From Flagellimonas aquimarina (GTDB lineage: Bacteria > Bacteroidota > Bacteroidia > Flavobacteriales > Flavobacteriaceae): 64,000 nucleotides of DNA. The stretch spans positions 186,001-250,000 of the forward strand of contig NZ_QGEG01000002.1 of assembly GCF_003149745.1 (NCBI RefSeq), in the 5' to 3' direction. Shown here in pieces: positions 45,016-54,319 of the stretch (the first letter of the stretch is position 1; each line of letters starts with the position of its first letter). Both the position numbers and the translations under genes were made by a program. Below the pieces are notes generated by a model. That model saw nothing but the letters and a program-made list of their open reading frames with translations. It made no database searches and was not told where the DNA came from.

Positions 45016-45765
45016 ATGAGAACCAAAATAGTTGCAGGAAACTGGAAAATGAATAAGAATCTTGACGAAACAGAAGTTTTGTTATCAGAACTATCGGCAA
45101 AATTACCTGATACTCATGCTGATGTGATTGTAGCACCAACCTTTGTTAACTTGGTTGCTGCGCAAAGAAACCTACAATCATCTACAATACATGTAGCTGC
45201 ACAAAACATGCACTTTGCAGAAAATGGGGCCTATACCGGTGAGATTTCAGCAGATATGCTTTTAAATATAGAAGTAGATACTGTTATCATTGGTCATTCC
45301 GAAAGACGTTCACTTTTTGGAGAAACAGATGAATTATTGGCAAAAAAGACCAAAACTGCATTAGAAAAGGGAATGAGGGTGATTTTTTGTTTTGGAGAAG
45401 AGTTGGAAGACAGAAAGGCAGGAAACCATTTTTCCGTAGTGGAAAGTCAGCTAAAAAATGCTCTTTTTAGTTTGGATAATGGAGCATGGGGTAAGATTGT
45501 TCTAGCCTACGAACCAGTTTGGGCAATAGGGACTGGTGAGACGGCAAGTCCAGAACAAGCTCAAGAAATGCATGCATTTATTAGAAAGACAATTTCGGAA
45601 GCGTACAATGATTCAATTGCAGATAAGGTTTCCATTTTATATGGCGGTAGCGTAAAACCTTCAAATGCGGAAGAAATATTTTCAAAACCAGATGTAGATG
45701 GTGGTCTTATTGGAGGTGCATCGCTAAAAGCAGATGATTTTGTTGCTATAATCAAGGCTATATAA
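45016..45765 (+). CDS. tpiA: Triosephosphate isomerase
   Basis: Interconverts dihydroxyacetone phosphate and glyceraldehyde 3-phosphate. 249 residues. Active-site residues are in place: Asn9 and Lys11 (GNWKMNKN), His94 (IIGHSERRS) and Glu166 (AYEPVWAIGTG); the phosphate-binding YGGSVKP and GGLIGGASL loops follow. Typical bacterial length. In a plus-strand operon with DUF1599, BT_3928, prmA and clpS. Confidence 0.98.
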   Translation: MRTKIVAGNWKMNKNLDETEVLLSELSAKLPDTHADVIVAPTFVNLVAAQRNLQSSTIHVAAQNMHFAENGAYTGEISADMLLNIEVDTVIIGHSERRSLFGETDELLAKKTKTALEKGMRVIFCFGEELEDRKAGNHFSVVESQLKNALFSLDNGAWGKIVLAYEPVWAIGTGETASPEQAQEMHAFIRKTISEAYNDSIADKVSILYGGSVKPSNAEEIFSKPDVDGGLIGGASLKADDFVAIIKAI

Positions 45766-45785
45766 CCCAACCCTTACTGCCTAGT

Positions 45786-46613
45786 TTGATATATATCGAA
45801 TACAATTTTAAAATAAATCCTGCTCAACCAGCAACTGATATTTTGATTGCTGAGTTGGGTGAGGTAGGATTTGAGAGTTTTGTGGAGAATGATGCCGGAC
45901 TATTGGCGTATGTATTGAAATCTGACTGGAAAGAAGATATTTTGAAGGATTTGTTCATTCTACAAAACCCAGACTTTAAAATTACATGGTCCAGTAAGGA
46001 GATTGTACAACAAAACTGGAACGCCGAGTGGGAAAAAAACTTTCATCCCATTAAAGTTGGTGACCAATGCATGGTAAGAGCTCCCTTTCATGATTCGGAG
46101 AATGTGGCGTATGATATTGTCATAGAACCTAAAATGAGTTTTGGAACAGGACATCATGAGACAACAAATATGATGTTGCAACACATTTTAGATACAGACT
46201 TTGAAGGAAAATCGGTTTTGGATATGGGTTGCGGTACAGGAGTTTTGGCAATTCTTGCAAAAATGAAAGGAGCGAAATCTGTAGATGCCATTGATATAGA
46301 TGAGTGGTGTTTCTTAAATTCCAAAGAGAATGTTGAGCGGAACAACTGCAACAATATTGAAGTTTATCAAGGGGACAGCAGTTTGTTGGCCAATAGAAAG
46401 TACGATATTATACTGGCTAACATTAATAGAAACATTTTGCTTGAGGACATTCCAGTGTATGCAAAATGTCTAAATACGGGAGGTATTCTTTTCTTAAGTG
46501 GCTTTTATTTGGAGGATTTAGATGCAATTTCCTCAAAATGTGGACTATATGGCTTAGAATTTGAAAAAAAACTAAAAAATAATAATTGGATTTCCGCAAA
46601 ATATGTAAATTAG
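45786..46613 (+). CDS. prmA: Ribosomal protein L11 methyltransferase
   Basis: Class I SAM-dependent enzyme trimethylating ribosomal protein L11. 275 residues. An N-terminal substrate-recognition domain (IYIEYNFKI ... GFESFVEN) is followed by the Rossmann methyltransferase with FGTGHHETTNMM, the SAM loop VLDMGCGTGVLAI, AIDIDEWC and the NPPY-like motif DIILANINRNIL, characteristic of PrmA. No ATG is available; TTG at 45786, 20 bp after the tpiA stop, restores the normal family N-terminus. The clpS start follows 20 bp after the stop. Confidence 0.93.
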   Translation: MIYIEYNFKINPAQPATDILIAELGEVGFESFVENDAGLLAYVLKSDWKEDILKDLFILQNPDFKITWSSKEIVQQNWNAEWEKNFHPIKVGDQCMVRAPFHDSENVAYDIVIEPKMSFGTGHHETTNMMLQHILDTDFEGKSVLDMGCGTGVLAILAKMKGAKSVDAIDIDEWCFLNSKENVERNNCNNIEVYQGDSSLLANRKYDIILANINRNILLEDIPVYAKCLNTGGILFLSGFYLEDLDAISSKCGLYGLEFEKKLKNNNWISAKYVN

Positions 46614-46633
46614 AATTGATTAATTCCAAGGTT

Positions 46634-46909
46634 ATGGGAACCAAAGAAAAAATATCAGAAGAACTTCTTTTAGAAGAAGAAACCGTAAAGCAGAGTGAGA
46701 TTGTGCTTTTCAATGATGATGTGAACACTTTTGATCATGTCATTGACACACTGATCAATGTCTGCGACCATACTCCGGAACAGGCCGAGCAGTGTTCCTT
46801 AATTGTACATCACAATGGTAAATGTACTGTAAAAACAGGGGAGTATACAGATTTAAAGCCTAGATGCTCCAAATTGCTTCAGGCCGGATTAAGTGCAGAA
46901 ATCGTTTAA
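46634..46909 (+). CDS. clpS: ATP-dependent Clp protease adaptor ClpS
   Basis: 91-residue adaptor that delivers N-degron substrates to the Clp protease. The core EIVLFNDDVNTFDHVIDTLINVC is the ClpS signature (the NDDxxTFDHV region binding the N-degron), with EQAEQCSLIVHHNGKCTVKTG and the C-terminal strand. Start taken at ATG 46634; the open frame extends 16 codons upstream through a TTG, but that would overlap prmA. Last gene of its plus-strand operon; convergent with the GH17 gene. Confidence 0.95.
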   Translation: MGTKEKISEELLLEEETVKQSEIVLFNDDVNTFDHVIDTLINVCDHTPEQAEQCSLIVHHNGKCTVKTGEYTDLKPRCSKLLQAGLSAEIV

Positions 46910-46934
46910 TGTCTATACAAGCAAAACGACTAGG

Positions 46935-47822
46935 TTAAAACTTTAACGTCTCATCCTTGTCCCAAAGGCCCCAATAGGCGCCTACATCACCTTCAGCTCC
47001 CACTTTCCAAGATTCATCAAAAGATGAGAAGTAAAACACTTCAATATCATCTTCTTCAGACCATTTTTGGGTGTTCATGAAATACTTTAACGCATTTTCA
47101 TGAGACGGAAATGCACCTTCAAGACTTGTACCTTGACTTGGCCATCCGGTTTCGGAAACAATTATCTTTTTACCATTGGCAACTTTTAGCACTCTTTGGT
47201 ACATATCTTTCATATACAACAAAGAATAATCCATATCGCAACCTTCCCAGAAAGGATAGCAATTGGCTAAAATAACATCACATGCCTCGGTTATTCTTTC
47301 ACGCTCCGTAAACTCATAGTACGCATCAACGTAGCCAACAGGAACATTGGGAACGGCCTGTTTAACTTGATGCATAAAATCCAACAGCTCATCTTCAGTT
47401 AAATCTCCGCGTAGCATTACTTCGTTACCTACTGCTGCAATATCCACATATCCATCTTTGGCCAATTCAATTAGGTTTTCAATTTCTTGCTTATTTATTT
47501 TTGGGTCATCACCTAACCAAGCTCCAACCATGGTCTTAATTCCATATTCTCTGGCAATACGGGGAATAGCTTCATTGCCTTCCGTGCACGAAAAAGAACG
47601 AATCCATTTGGTATATGGTTTTATGATTTCCATTCGTCTGCGAATTTGGTCTTCCGTAATCTGATCACCTGGTTTTTGACCTTCAATATAGGGGCTAAAA
47701 CATAGTCCATGCATTCCACCTTCCAAAACACGTTTACATAGACTTTCTAATTCTTCAGTAGTTTTATCTGCGTATTCCAGTGCAGCCAACGCCAAAAACT
47801 TCTCTTTTCTAGATGATGACAT
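46935..47822 (-). CDS. GH17 beta-1,3-glucanase, cytoplasmic
   Basis: 295-residue glycoside hydrolase family 17 protein (clan GH-A TIM barrel). Acid/base Glu134 lies in AAVGNEVM and nucleophile Glu224 in VSETGWPS, both matching GH17. GH17 enzymes cleave or transglycosylate beta-1,3-glucans. There is no signal peptide or lipobox (MSSSRKEKFLALAALEYADK), so the enzyme is predicted to stay in the cytoplasm and act on imported laminari-oligosaccharides. Last gene of the beta-glucan locus, 43 bp after the MFS transporter. Confidence 0.88.
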   Translation of the reverse strand: MSSSRKEKFLALAALEYADKTTEELESLCKRVLEGGMHGLCFSPYIEGQKPGDQITEDQIRRRMEIIKPYTKWIRSFSCTEGNEAIPRIAREYGIKTMVGAWLGDDPKINKQEIENLIELAKDGYVDIAAVGNEVMLRGDLTEDELLDFMHQVKQAVPNVPVGYVDAYYEFTERERITEACDVILANCYPFWEGCDMDYSLLYMKDMYQRVLKVANGKKIIVSETGWPSQGTSLEGAFPSHENALKYFMNTQKWSEEDDIEVFYFSSFDESWKVGAEGDVGAYWGLWDKDETLKF

Positions 47823-47865
47823 AATGTTCCTTTATATTGTATTATTAGGTTTGTTCAAATTTAGA

Positions 47866-49431
47866 CTAAAGTTCTCCTCTTCGTGCAACCAATTCAGCCT
47901 TAATTTCTTTTGCTCTTTTTTCGCTAAGGCTATATTTCCACATTACCCATATAGCAAGGGCAGCTGTAAGCGATGGCACTAAGATATCAGCAATTCTAAG
48001 ATTATTCATGGTTTCTATAGATTGTTCAGTGACATTCGGGTCAAATCCTACAATGCTTAAAATCAAACCACCTAAAACAAGTGCAATAGACTGACCTATT
48101 TTAACCATTAACCAATAGATGGCGCCAAAAGTACCTTCTTTTCTTGGCATACCATTTTCTAATTCATCTAAATCACAGACATCGGCTGTCATGGACATCA
48201 TCAATGTAAATAACCCTCCCATTCCGAAAGCAAATAATGGGATCGGTAAAAATACCAGCCATGGGACCTCACTTCCAGGGTCTATACTAAACCAGGACAT
48301 GCCTATATTATCGAGTACTGGATTTAATGATTCAAAAATAGAACCTACTCCTGAATTTAAACTCTTACCAAATCCTGTTTGGTTGAATTGACTATTCAGT
48401 TCTTTATCAAACCCCCACCATTTTAAAAGATATCCGACAATGGATAAAAAGGTTGAAATGATAAACGCTTTTCTCTTTCCCCATTTATTGGCCATTCTAG
48501 AGATTATGGGAATCACTATGAATGCAGTAATCATTGCATTGATCGTGTTGAACCACGCGGGCCATGTTCCTGCTGCTTCATAACTACCATTATACATATA
48601 AAACACGATAATGAAAACTCCAAATGCTGCTACCAACTGAAACCCATTGAAGACTAAGAATGTTGCTCCGCACAATTTCATAAAAGGCTTGTTTTTGGAA
48701 ACTTGAACAATTCCTGCAAATAGGTCCTTTAAATTGGCCGCAAGGGTCTTAAAATTAATTTCTTTTCTATTCTCCATATTGGCAGAGTCGATTCCCTTAC
48801 AAAATATTGCGGGTAGAATACCAAAAACTATACACAGTGCTCCAACTATGAGGGCCATTGTTCTTACACCCTCGGTTTGCGTATTAAATGTGTTTGAGTC
48901 TGGAATAATTACATACAGCCATGGCACGATCATCCAAGCAATTTGGCCCATAGTATTGGAAAAAGCCATTAAACGGGTACGCTCGTTATAATCTGATGTC
49001 ATTTCGTACCCCAGACCAACCAACGGCGTTGCAAACATGGTGTTACCAATAAGGAACAGTAATTGCAGCACCATTACATGCCATATGATATATGATTGTG
49101 AAGCATTATCATCAATTTGCCACATTAAAAAGAAGAGTATTCCACTGATGATGGCACCAATAAAAATATAAGGCCTTCTTCGTCCCCATCTGGATTTGGT
49201 GTTGTCCGAAATAAAACCCATAATTGGATCTGTAATTGAGTCAAATATTCTTGGCAAACCGCCCAAAAGTCCAGCCCACAAGGGATCTACCCCCCACGCT
49301 GTAAGTAAAAAGAACTGAATGAAAACGCCTAGTGTGCCAGGTAAAATATTCAATATAAAATGACCTGCTCCGAAGGCGGCTTTTTGCCCAACTGGGACTC
49401 TATCTTTTTTGGCGGTTTTTACAATTGACAT
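47866..49431 (-). CDS. MFS sugar symporter, GPH-like
   Basis: 521-residue inner-membrane transporter with about 12 membrane segments. The opening AAFGAGHFILNILPGTLGVFIQFF, the DSITDPIMGFISDNTKSRWGRRRPYIF loop (the major facilitator motif with the Asp/Arg signature) and a second-half GKRKAF repeat fit the glycoside-pentoside-hexuronide (GPH) cation symporter family. Between GH30 and GH17 genes it most likely imports gluco-oligosaccharides or glucose. Gaps of 12 and 43 bp put it in the same operon. Confidence 0.87.
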   Translation of the reverse strand: MSIVKTAKKDRVPVGQKAAFGAGHFILNILPGTLGVFIQFFLLTAWGVDPLWAGLLGGLPRIFDSITDPIMGFISDNTKSRWGRRRPYIFIGAIISGILFFLMWQIDDNASQSYIIWHVMVLQLLFLIGNTMFATPLVGLGYEMTSDYNERTRLMAFSNTMGQIAWMIVPWLYVIIPDSNTFNTQTEGVRTMALIVGALCIVFGILPAIFCKGIDSANMENRKEINFKTLAANLKDLFAGIVQVSKNKPFMKLCGATFLVFNGFQLVAAFGVFIIVFYMYNGSYEAAGTWPAWFNTINAMITAFIVIPIISRMANKWGKRKAFIISTFLSIVGYLLKWWGFDKELNSQFNQTGFGKSLNSGVGSIFESLNPVLDNIGMSWFSIDPGSEVPWLVFLPIPLFAFGMGGLFTLMMSMTADVCDLDELENGMPRKEGTFGAIYWLMVKIGQSIALVLGGLILSIVGFDPNVTEQSIETMNNLRIADILVPSLTAALAIWVMWKYSLSEKRAKEIKAELVARRGEL

Positions 49432-49443
49432 AAGGATTGTGTT

Positions 49444-50946
49444 TTAGTTAGTATTAGTTGGTTTTTTAATCACCACGGTTTGTATTGCTTGAGCACTAAT
49501 TGATATTTGTTGTGAAGCCTCTCCCAAAATAAGTTCAAAACTCTTTGCTTCCAAATCTTGATTTAAGAGCACTACTACGATGGAACCATCAGGATTTTTG
49601 GCCGCAGTGGTCATTAACGAATCATCAGAATTCTCAAATCCAATTCTTATAGCTCCGGGACGAATATATTTACTGAAATGAGCCATTGTGTGGTATATGG
49701 GAGTAAAGTATACCTCGTCTTTCTCTGGATCTACAATTACAGGTGCAACACACCAGTTTTTAAACCAGTTGGGTCCTCCTTGTGTGTCCAAGACCATGTT
49801 CCAGTCTATCCAGCCATCTACCCAATTGTTAAGACAGCCTATTATGTCTCGTGCGTAGCGATATACGGGAGCATATTTTGGATGTAAATGTTTTTCATGC
49901 TCTGGAGCCCAATCCCATCCCCAGTCTGTTGCTTCCTTAGACCAATACCACTGATCGTCTCTCCATTTGGGTACTTCCGCATCTACACATGCTTCGGATT
50001 GAATCAAATATTTTTTTGGAGCTGCATTATGGGCAAATTGCAAGGACTCAGGAAACCAATCATAGGTGCTGGCATACCAATGTATTGCAGTGCCATCAAA
50101 GTATTTGGAAGATGCTTCATCTTGGAACATAACCTTAATCCATTCCTCTAATTCTTCACCCCTGTTTTGATCATAGCCAAGTATCTTAACATCATGCTCA
50201 TCAGCTTCTAGTTTAGGCCCCAGATGATGCTTTACAAAATCGGTCATTTCCTCTGGCGTGTAATGCATGCTTTCCCAGTTATTGTTGTTTCCCAATGGTT
50301 CATTTTCCACTGTAAAGCCCCAAATATCAATACCTTCAAGTTTATATGCGTCTAAGTATTTTGAGAAGAACAACGCCCAGGAATCATAATATTCAGGTAA
50401 CAGTTTACCACCTCGCCAATCATTGTTGTCTTTCATCCATGGTGGAGCCGTCCAAGGTGATGCCAATATCTTAAAGCCATCTTTGGAAGTTGCCATTGCT
50501 TCTTTGATAAACGGAATAATATCGTCTCGATCCTCATCAATGGAAAAATGATTTAATTCTATATCTCCTTCAACAGGAGCATATGAATAGTTGCTTACCG
50601 AGAAATCACAAGAGTTCATATGGGTCCTTGTTAAGGAATATCGGGCACCATCATCCCCAAAGTAAGCATCTATGATTTTTTTTCGATTTTCTTTGCTCAA
50701 TTGATTCAGCAAATAGGCTGAAGCTTCAGTAAATGAGCCGCCAAAACCAGTAATGGTCTGAAATTTTTTCTCTGGCAGCAACTTTATTTGCGAGGCATTT
50801 CCTTCTGCTGTTACTTCGGTTATGGAACTTAACTTGTTTCCATCTGCTGAAGTTTCATACACTTCAACTTCTAGTTTGTTCTCAACGGTGCAAGCACTGA
50901 TTACAGTCAATGTCAATATGATATTAAATTTGTTAAACATTCTCAT
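49444..50946 (-). CDS. GH30 beta-glucanase/glucosidase lipoprotein
   Basis: 500-residue lipoprotein (start at 50946, one base after the upstream stop; lipobox ISAC, Cys19). GH30 fold with GFGGSFTEASAYLL, SPWTAPPWMK, acid/base Glu216 in FTVENEPLG and nucleophile Glu318 in IQSEAC; a C-terminal beta-domain ends in VVLLNQD and ISAQAIQTVVI. In laminarin loci GH30 enzymes usually attack beta-1,6-linked glucose branches, so debranching is the inferred role. Periplasmic or surface-attached. Translationally close to the GH17 and MFS genes. Confidence 0.88.
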   Translation of the reverse strand: MRMFNKFNIILTLTVISACTVENKLEVEVYETSADGNKLSSITEVTAEGNASQIKLLPEKKFQTITGFGGSFTEASAYLLNQLSKENRKKIIDAYFGDDGARYSLTRTHMNSCDFSVSNYSYAPVEGDIELNHFSIDEDRDDIIPFIKEAMATSKDGFKILASPWTAPPWMKDNNDWRGGKLLPEYYDSWALFFSKYLDAYKLEGIDIWGFTVENEPLGNNNNWESMHYTPEEMTDFVKHHLGPKLEADEHDVKILGYDQNRGEELEEWIKVMFQDEASSKYFDGTAIHWYASTYDWFPESLQFAHNAAPKKYLIQSEACVDAEVPKWRDDQWYWSKEATDWGWDWAPEHEKHLHPKYAPVYRYARDIIGCLNNWVDGWIDWNMVLDTQGGPNWFKNWCVAPVIVDPEKDEVYFTPIYHTMAHFSKYIRPGAIRIGFENSDDSLMTTAAKNPDGSIVVVLLNQDLEAKSFELILGEASQQISISAQAIQTVVIKKPTNTN

Positions 50947-50947
50947 C

Positions 50948-52240
50948 TTAATGGGTAATAGCTTGTTCTTTCTTTGTTGGGGGGACCAAAACATCTTTCA
51001 TCAATGCCTCTTTATCTCCTTTATATGTTTTGGTGATAGGATTTCCATTTCTGGTCAACCCATTAAAAGTCCCTTTGTCAACCAAATCCCATAGGGCATA
51101 TTTTGCTTGCCCATCTATTGTGATCAAACCAAAATGATTTTCGGAACCCAGTGCGTTTTGAGCATCTTTCCATTGCTCATTAAAAGCTTCAAAATAAAAG
51201 CAAGATATACCATTGGTATTCGTCCAATCTCGAATGTGTTTATGATAAGCAGCTTCTTTGTATTCATCTGTTGCTTTTGAGCCGGTTGGTCCATAATGAC
51301 CATTGGACACTGTTGCCCAACCCGTCTCACCAATATGAATGGGCTTATTTACACCAACACTTTTTGCATAATCTGAAACTGCTTTGTACTGAGACATTGC
51401 AAATCCTTTTGCTCTTAGCATTGCGGCATCAATTTTTTCAATATCTGAAAGTTGCTCTTCTTCCTCAGGAACCCCCCAGAACTCTGGATTGTAATGAGAG
51501 TTGTGATAGGCATAGGTGTGCATGGAGATGTAATCCACAGCATTAAGAAGGTTTTCAAGGTCCTCAGTATGATAGCTCTCATCACCACCTCCCCAAGAGG
51601 CAAAATCATCAGAGCTTGTGATCCATAAATCCTTTGGAAGTTCTCCATTTTTCTTTAAGTCTTGAAGATGATTTACCCATTTTAAAATGACCGATGGTTG
51701 CACATAATAACTGGTTGCCCATTTTACCATGGCTTCATTGCCAACCGCAATAATTTTTACAATATCCGGATATTCATTTGCCAATGCCGCAGCTCTTGCA
51801 ATTTCACCTTCATTTTGTTCACTCTCCACATCATGATCTGGTGTTTCTCCGGTCCAAGCATTTTTACAATCTATCCATGCGCCAAGCATTACGTACATTT
51901 CAAAACTGGAATCTTCTATCTTCAGTTCTGCAATGGCTTTTAACAAATTGGAAGCCTGTTGCAGTTGAACGTTATATGTTCGCAACACTTTGATGCCCAT
52001 TGCGGATAATATCTTCATGTCATCTTTTAGCTCCGCAATCGTAGGTTGAACATCTCGGGAAGCTTCTCTATAACCTCCATACGATATGGCCAAGTAATCA
52101 GGATTGCCTAGAATATCTTTAGCTGTCACTTCTTTTATTGTTTGGGGTTGATTTTCTTCTTTTTTTATCGTTTTCTCTTTGCATGAATGGTTCAGTATTA
52201 AAACCATTGCTACAACTATTATTTTTACTATTGATTTCAT
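50948..52240 (-). CDS. GH17 beta-1,3-glucanase lipoprotein
   Basis: 430-residue lipoprotein (lipobox LNHSC, Cys20). GH17 barrel with acid/base Glu169 (IAVGNEAM) and nucleophile Glu305 (IHIGETGWA), plus AWIDCKNAW and a substrate-cleft stretch YISMHTYAYHNSHY. It is longer than the cytoplasmic paralogue through extra loops. Exported, so it probably works on laminari-oligosaccharides in the periplasm or at the surface. Paired with GH30 (1-bp gap) and 76 bp after GH3. Confidence 0.88.
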   Translation of the reverse strand: MKSIVKIIVVAMVLILNHSCKEKTIKKEENQPQTIKEVTAKDILGNPDYLAISYGGYREASRDVQPTIAELKDDMKILSAMGIKVLRTYNVQLQQASNLLKAIAELKIEDSSFEMYVMLGAWIDCKNAWTGETPDHDVESEQNEGEIARAAALANEYPDIVKIIAVGNEAMVKWATSYYVQPSVILKWVNHLQDLKKNGELPKDLWITSSDDFASWGGGDESYHTEDLENLLNAVDYISMHTYAYHNSHYNPEFWGVPEEEEQLSDIEKIDAAMLRAKGFAMSQYKAVSDYAKSVGVNKPIHIGETGWATVSNGHYGPTGSKATDEYKEAAYHKHIRDWTNTNGISCFYFEAFNEQWKDAQNALGSENHFGLITIDGQAKYALWDLVDKGTFNGLTRNGNPITKTYKGDKEALMKDVLVPPTKKEQAITH

Positions 52241-52316
52241 AGCCTTGATGTTTGTTTTCCTTGTTGTTTTCTATGAATCTTTATGTTTCATTTGCTTTAT
52301 TCTTTTAGAAATATCA

Positions 52317-54137
52317 TTATCGCAAGCCAAACCCGTAAGAAAATAGTGGTGTAATAGAATCATCCCAAAAATTTGGTCCGTATTTTCCATTATAATCCTC
52401 TTCTGATTTTGGCCAAGAGTGCGGCAACTTTCCTTTAAAACTATAATTTCCGAATAACACTTCTGCAATGCCATCTCCTTCAGAACCTGGCAGCCAAGCC
52501 GCAACAAATGCATCTGATTGTTCAATCTGTTTGGTGGTTACTAGTGGGCGTCCAGAAATAAGAAGCACAACGGTCTTAACACCTTTGTTTACATAGTTAC
52601 TGATATAGTTCTGATGAGCTTCGGTCAATGTTATTTCATAAGCATCTATTTCACCACCTATATCCCCAAAAGATTCGGCATACGGTGTTTCACCAACGAC
52701 AACAATGGCAACATCTGCATCGCCATGATTTCCGGTTGCATCCGCATCATAAACTACGTTGCCACCTGCTATTTTCTCAATTCCTTTTAGAATTGTTGTT
52801 GCACCTGCATAGTTTTCAGTGGAGCCTTGCCAGTTTATGGTCCAACCTCCAGACTGAAGACCAGAATTGTTAGCGTGTTCACCAACGACAACAATCTTAT
52901 TCAGATCCTTTTTTAGTGGAAGTATGTTTTTGCTGTTTTTTAGCAAGACCAATGACTCTCTTACAGCTTGTCTTGCAATATCTCTATGTTCCTGAATTCC
53001 TATTTTTTCAATCAAGGTTGAATCGGGAAAAGGATTTTCGAAAAGCCCCAACCTATATTTTTGCCTCAATACACGACGCACAGCATCATCGATTCTGTTT
53101 AGGGATACATAACCACTTTCAACACCGCTTTTTAGACCTTCCAAGTACATATCCAAGTCCCCTTCTACGGCCATTATAACATCTACACCCGCATTGATAA
53201 CATCATTTTCGCCAAATCGTGAGTAGCCTTTCCAATCGGATACCATAATTCCATCAAATTTCATGGCGCTTTTGAGCATATCTGAAATAAGTTCTTTATG
53301 GGCATGCATTGGCCTGCCAGACATAGAATTGAATGATGCCATTACAGAGCCAACCCCTTCATCAACCGCAACAATGTATGGAGGAAGTAATCGCTCTTGC
53401 ACTTGTTGAGAGCTTAAAGAGGTTTCACCACCTTCAGTACCGGAATCCGTTGCGCCATCACCTATAAAATGCTTAGCCGTCGCCATTACCGTATGTCTAT
53501 CTAAAAGGTTTCCTTGAAGACCTTTAACGGAAGCTCTTGTCAACACTTCAGTTAACTTGGTGCTTTCAGAAAAAGCTTCATAAACTCTTCCCCACTTTTC
53601 GTTATATGGGATAGCTATACATGGAGAAAACACCCAAGTAAAACCGGTTGCTTGTGCTTCTATAGCCGTTATTTTGGCAGCTTGCTCAACAAGAGCAGCA
53701 TTTCTAGTAGCTCCTAAACCAATATTGTGCGGAAATATGGTAGCTCCTTCGTAGGTGTTTTGACCATGCACTGCATCAACGCCAAATAATAATGGAATTC
53801 CCAATCTAGTGGACAGTGCAAGCTCTTGTAACCTTGTGAATCTAGCTTGCCACTCGGCAGCGCCATTCCCGGGCAAAGGCCCTTGAGTATGTATAACCGA
53901 ACCAATAAACTTGGTAGCAATGTCATTGTCATCAGAAAGGTCATCAAAATGCCTGACCTGTGTCATCTGACCAATTTTTTCTTCTAAGGTCATTAATGCC
54001 AACAAAGAATCTATTTTCTGTTCTATAATGATATCAGCGTTATTTTCTTTGGCCATCTGTTGTTTTTTGCAAGATGAAAGGAAGCAGTTGCCAATTATCA
54101 GTAATCTGATAACAATTTTTATAGCTTTTGAATCCAT
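52317..54137 (-). CDS. GH3 beta-glucosidase lipoprotein
   Basis: 606-residue lipoprotein (start 54137, lipobox LSSC, Cys23). GH3 with the nucleophile Asp301 in GIMVSDWKGY and the family motifs GIPLLFGVDAVHGQN, TATAKHFIGDGAT and the C-terminal domain motif VVGETPYAESFGD. It likely releases glucose from laminari-oligosaccharides. The gene lies downstream of a terminator and a candidate promoter (54218-54225), so it probably heads the second transcription unit GH3-GH17-GH30-MFS-GH17. A polar C-terminus (LFSYGFGLR) is normal for GH3. Confidence 0.9.
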   Translation of the reverse strand: MDSKAIKIVIRLLIIGNCFLSSCKKQQMAKENNADIIIEQKIDSLLALMTLEEKIGQMTQVRHFDDLSDDNDIATKFIGSVIHTQGPLPGNGAAEWQARFTRLQELALSTRLGIPLLFGVDAVHGQNTYEGATIFPHNIGLGATRNAALVEQAAKITAIEAQATGFTWVFSPCIAIPYNEKWGRVYEAFSESTKLTEVLTRASVKGLQGNLLDRHTVMATAKHFIGDGATDSGTEGGETSLSSQQVQERLLPPYIVAVDEGVGSVMASFNSMSGRPMHAHKELISDMLKSAMKFDGIMVSDWKGYSRFGENDVINAGVDVIMAVEGDLDMYLEGLKSGVESGYVSLNRIDDAVRRVLRQKYRLGLFENPFPDSTLIEKIGIQEHRDIARQAVRESLVLLKNSKNILPLKKDLNKIVVVGEHANNSGLQSGGWTINWQGSTENYAGATTILKGIEKIAGGNVVYDADATGNHGDADVAIVVVGETPYAESFGDIGGEIDAYEITLTEAHQNYISNYVNKGVKTVVLLISGRPLVTTKQIEQSDAFVAAWLPGSEGDGIAEVLFGNYSFKGKLPHSWPKSEEDYNGKYGPNFWDDSITPLFSYGFGLR

Positions 54138-54158
54138 CTTAATCTGCTTCTTTGGCTT

Positions 54159-54170
54159 CAACAATTGTTG
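54159..54170. repeat. Perfect 12-bp palindrome upstream of GH3
   Basis: CAACAATTGTTG, 22 bp upstream of the GH3 start codon and downstream of the -7 box. Operator-like; binding is unproven. Confidence 0.4.
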
Positions 54171-54190
54171 TTGTGATCGAACCTATTCCT

Positions 54191-54208
54191 GTAAACTTTT
54201 CAGTTTAC
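54191..54208. repeat. Dyad between the GH3 promoter and gene
   Basis: GTAAACT-TTTC-AGTTTAC, a 7-bp perfect inverted repeat with a 4-base loop beginning 10 bp after the -7 box; it would form a hairpin at the very start of the transcript or serve as an operator. Confidence 0.4.
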
Positions 54209-54217
54209 GATAGCCCC

Positions 54218-54225
54218 CAAACCTA
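54218..54225 (-). promoter_or_regulatory. Promoter -7 element for the GH3 unit
   Basis: Minus-strand TAGGTTTG, an exact TAnnTTTG match, 81 bp upstream of GH3 and just downstream of the terminator of the preceding unit. The -33 is not clear. Confidence 0.45.
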
Positions 54226-54251
54226 TGGACCTGTACAATCGAATTGGTTAA

Positions 54252-54289
54252 AAAAGGCTAGCATCAAGCAAACTTTTTGCTAGCCTTTT
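54252..54289 (-). terminator. Internal terminator of the beta-glucan locus
   Basis: 12-bp perfect stem (AAAAGGCTAGCA / TGCTAGCCTTTT) with a 14-base loop, about 30 bp after the stop of the 991-residue lipoprotein gene, with T-rich sequence on the minus strand. Confidence 0.82.
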
Positions 54290-54319
54290 GTCTTATTCAT
54301 AGGTATTTATTCTTTTTCC

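Noticed and set aside
46586..46633. Longer ClpS N-terminus from an upstream TTG
   Set aside because: It would overlap prmA by 28 bp and add residues not typical of ClpS; ATG at 46634 gives the usual length.
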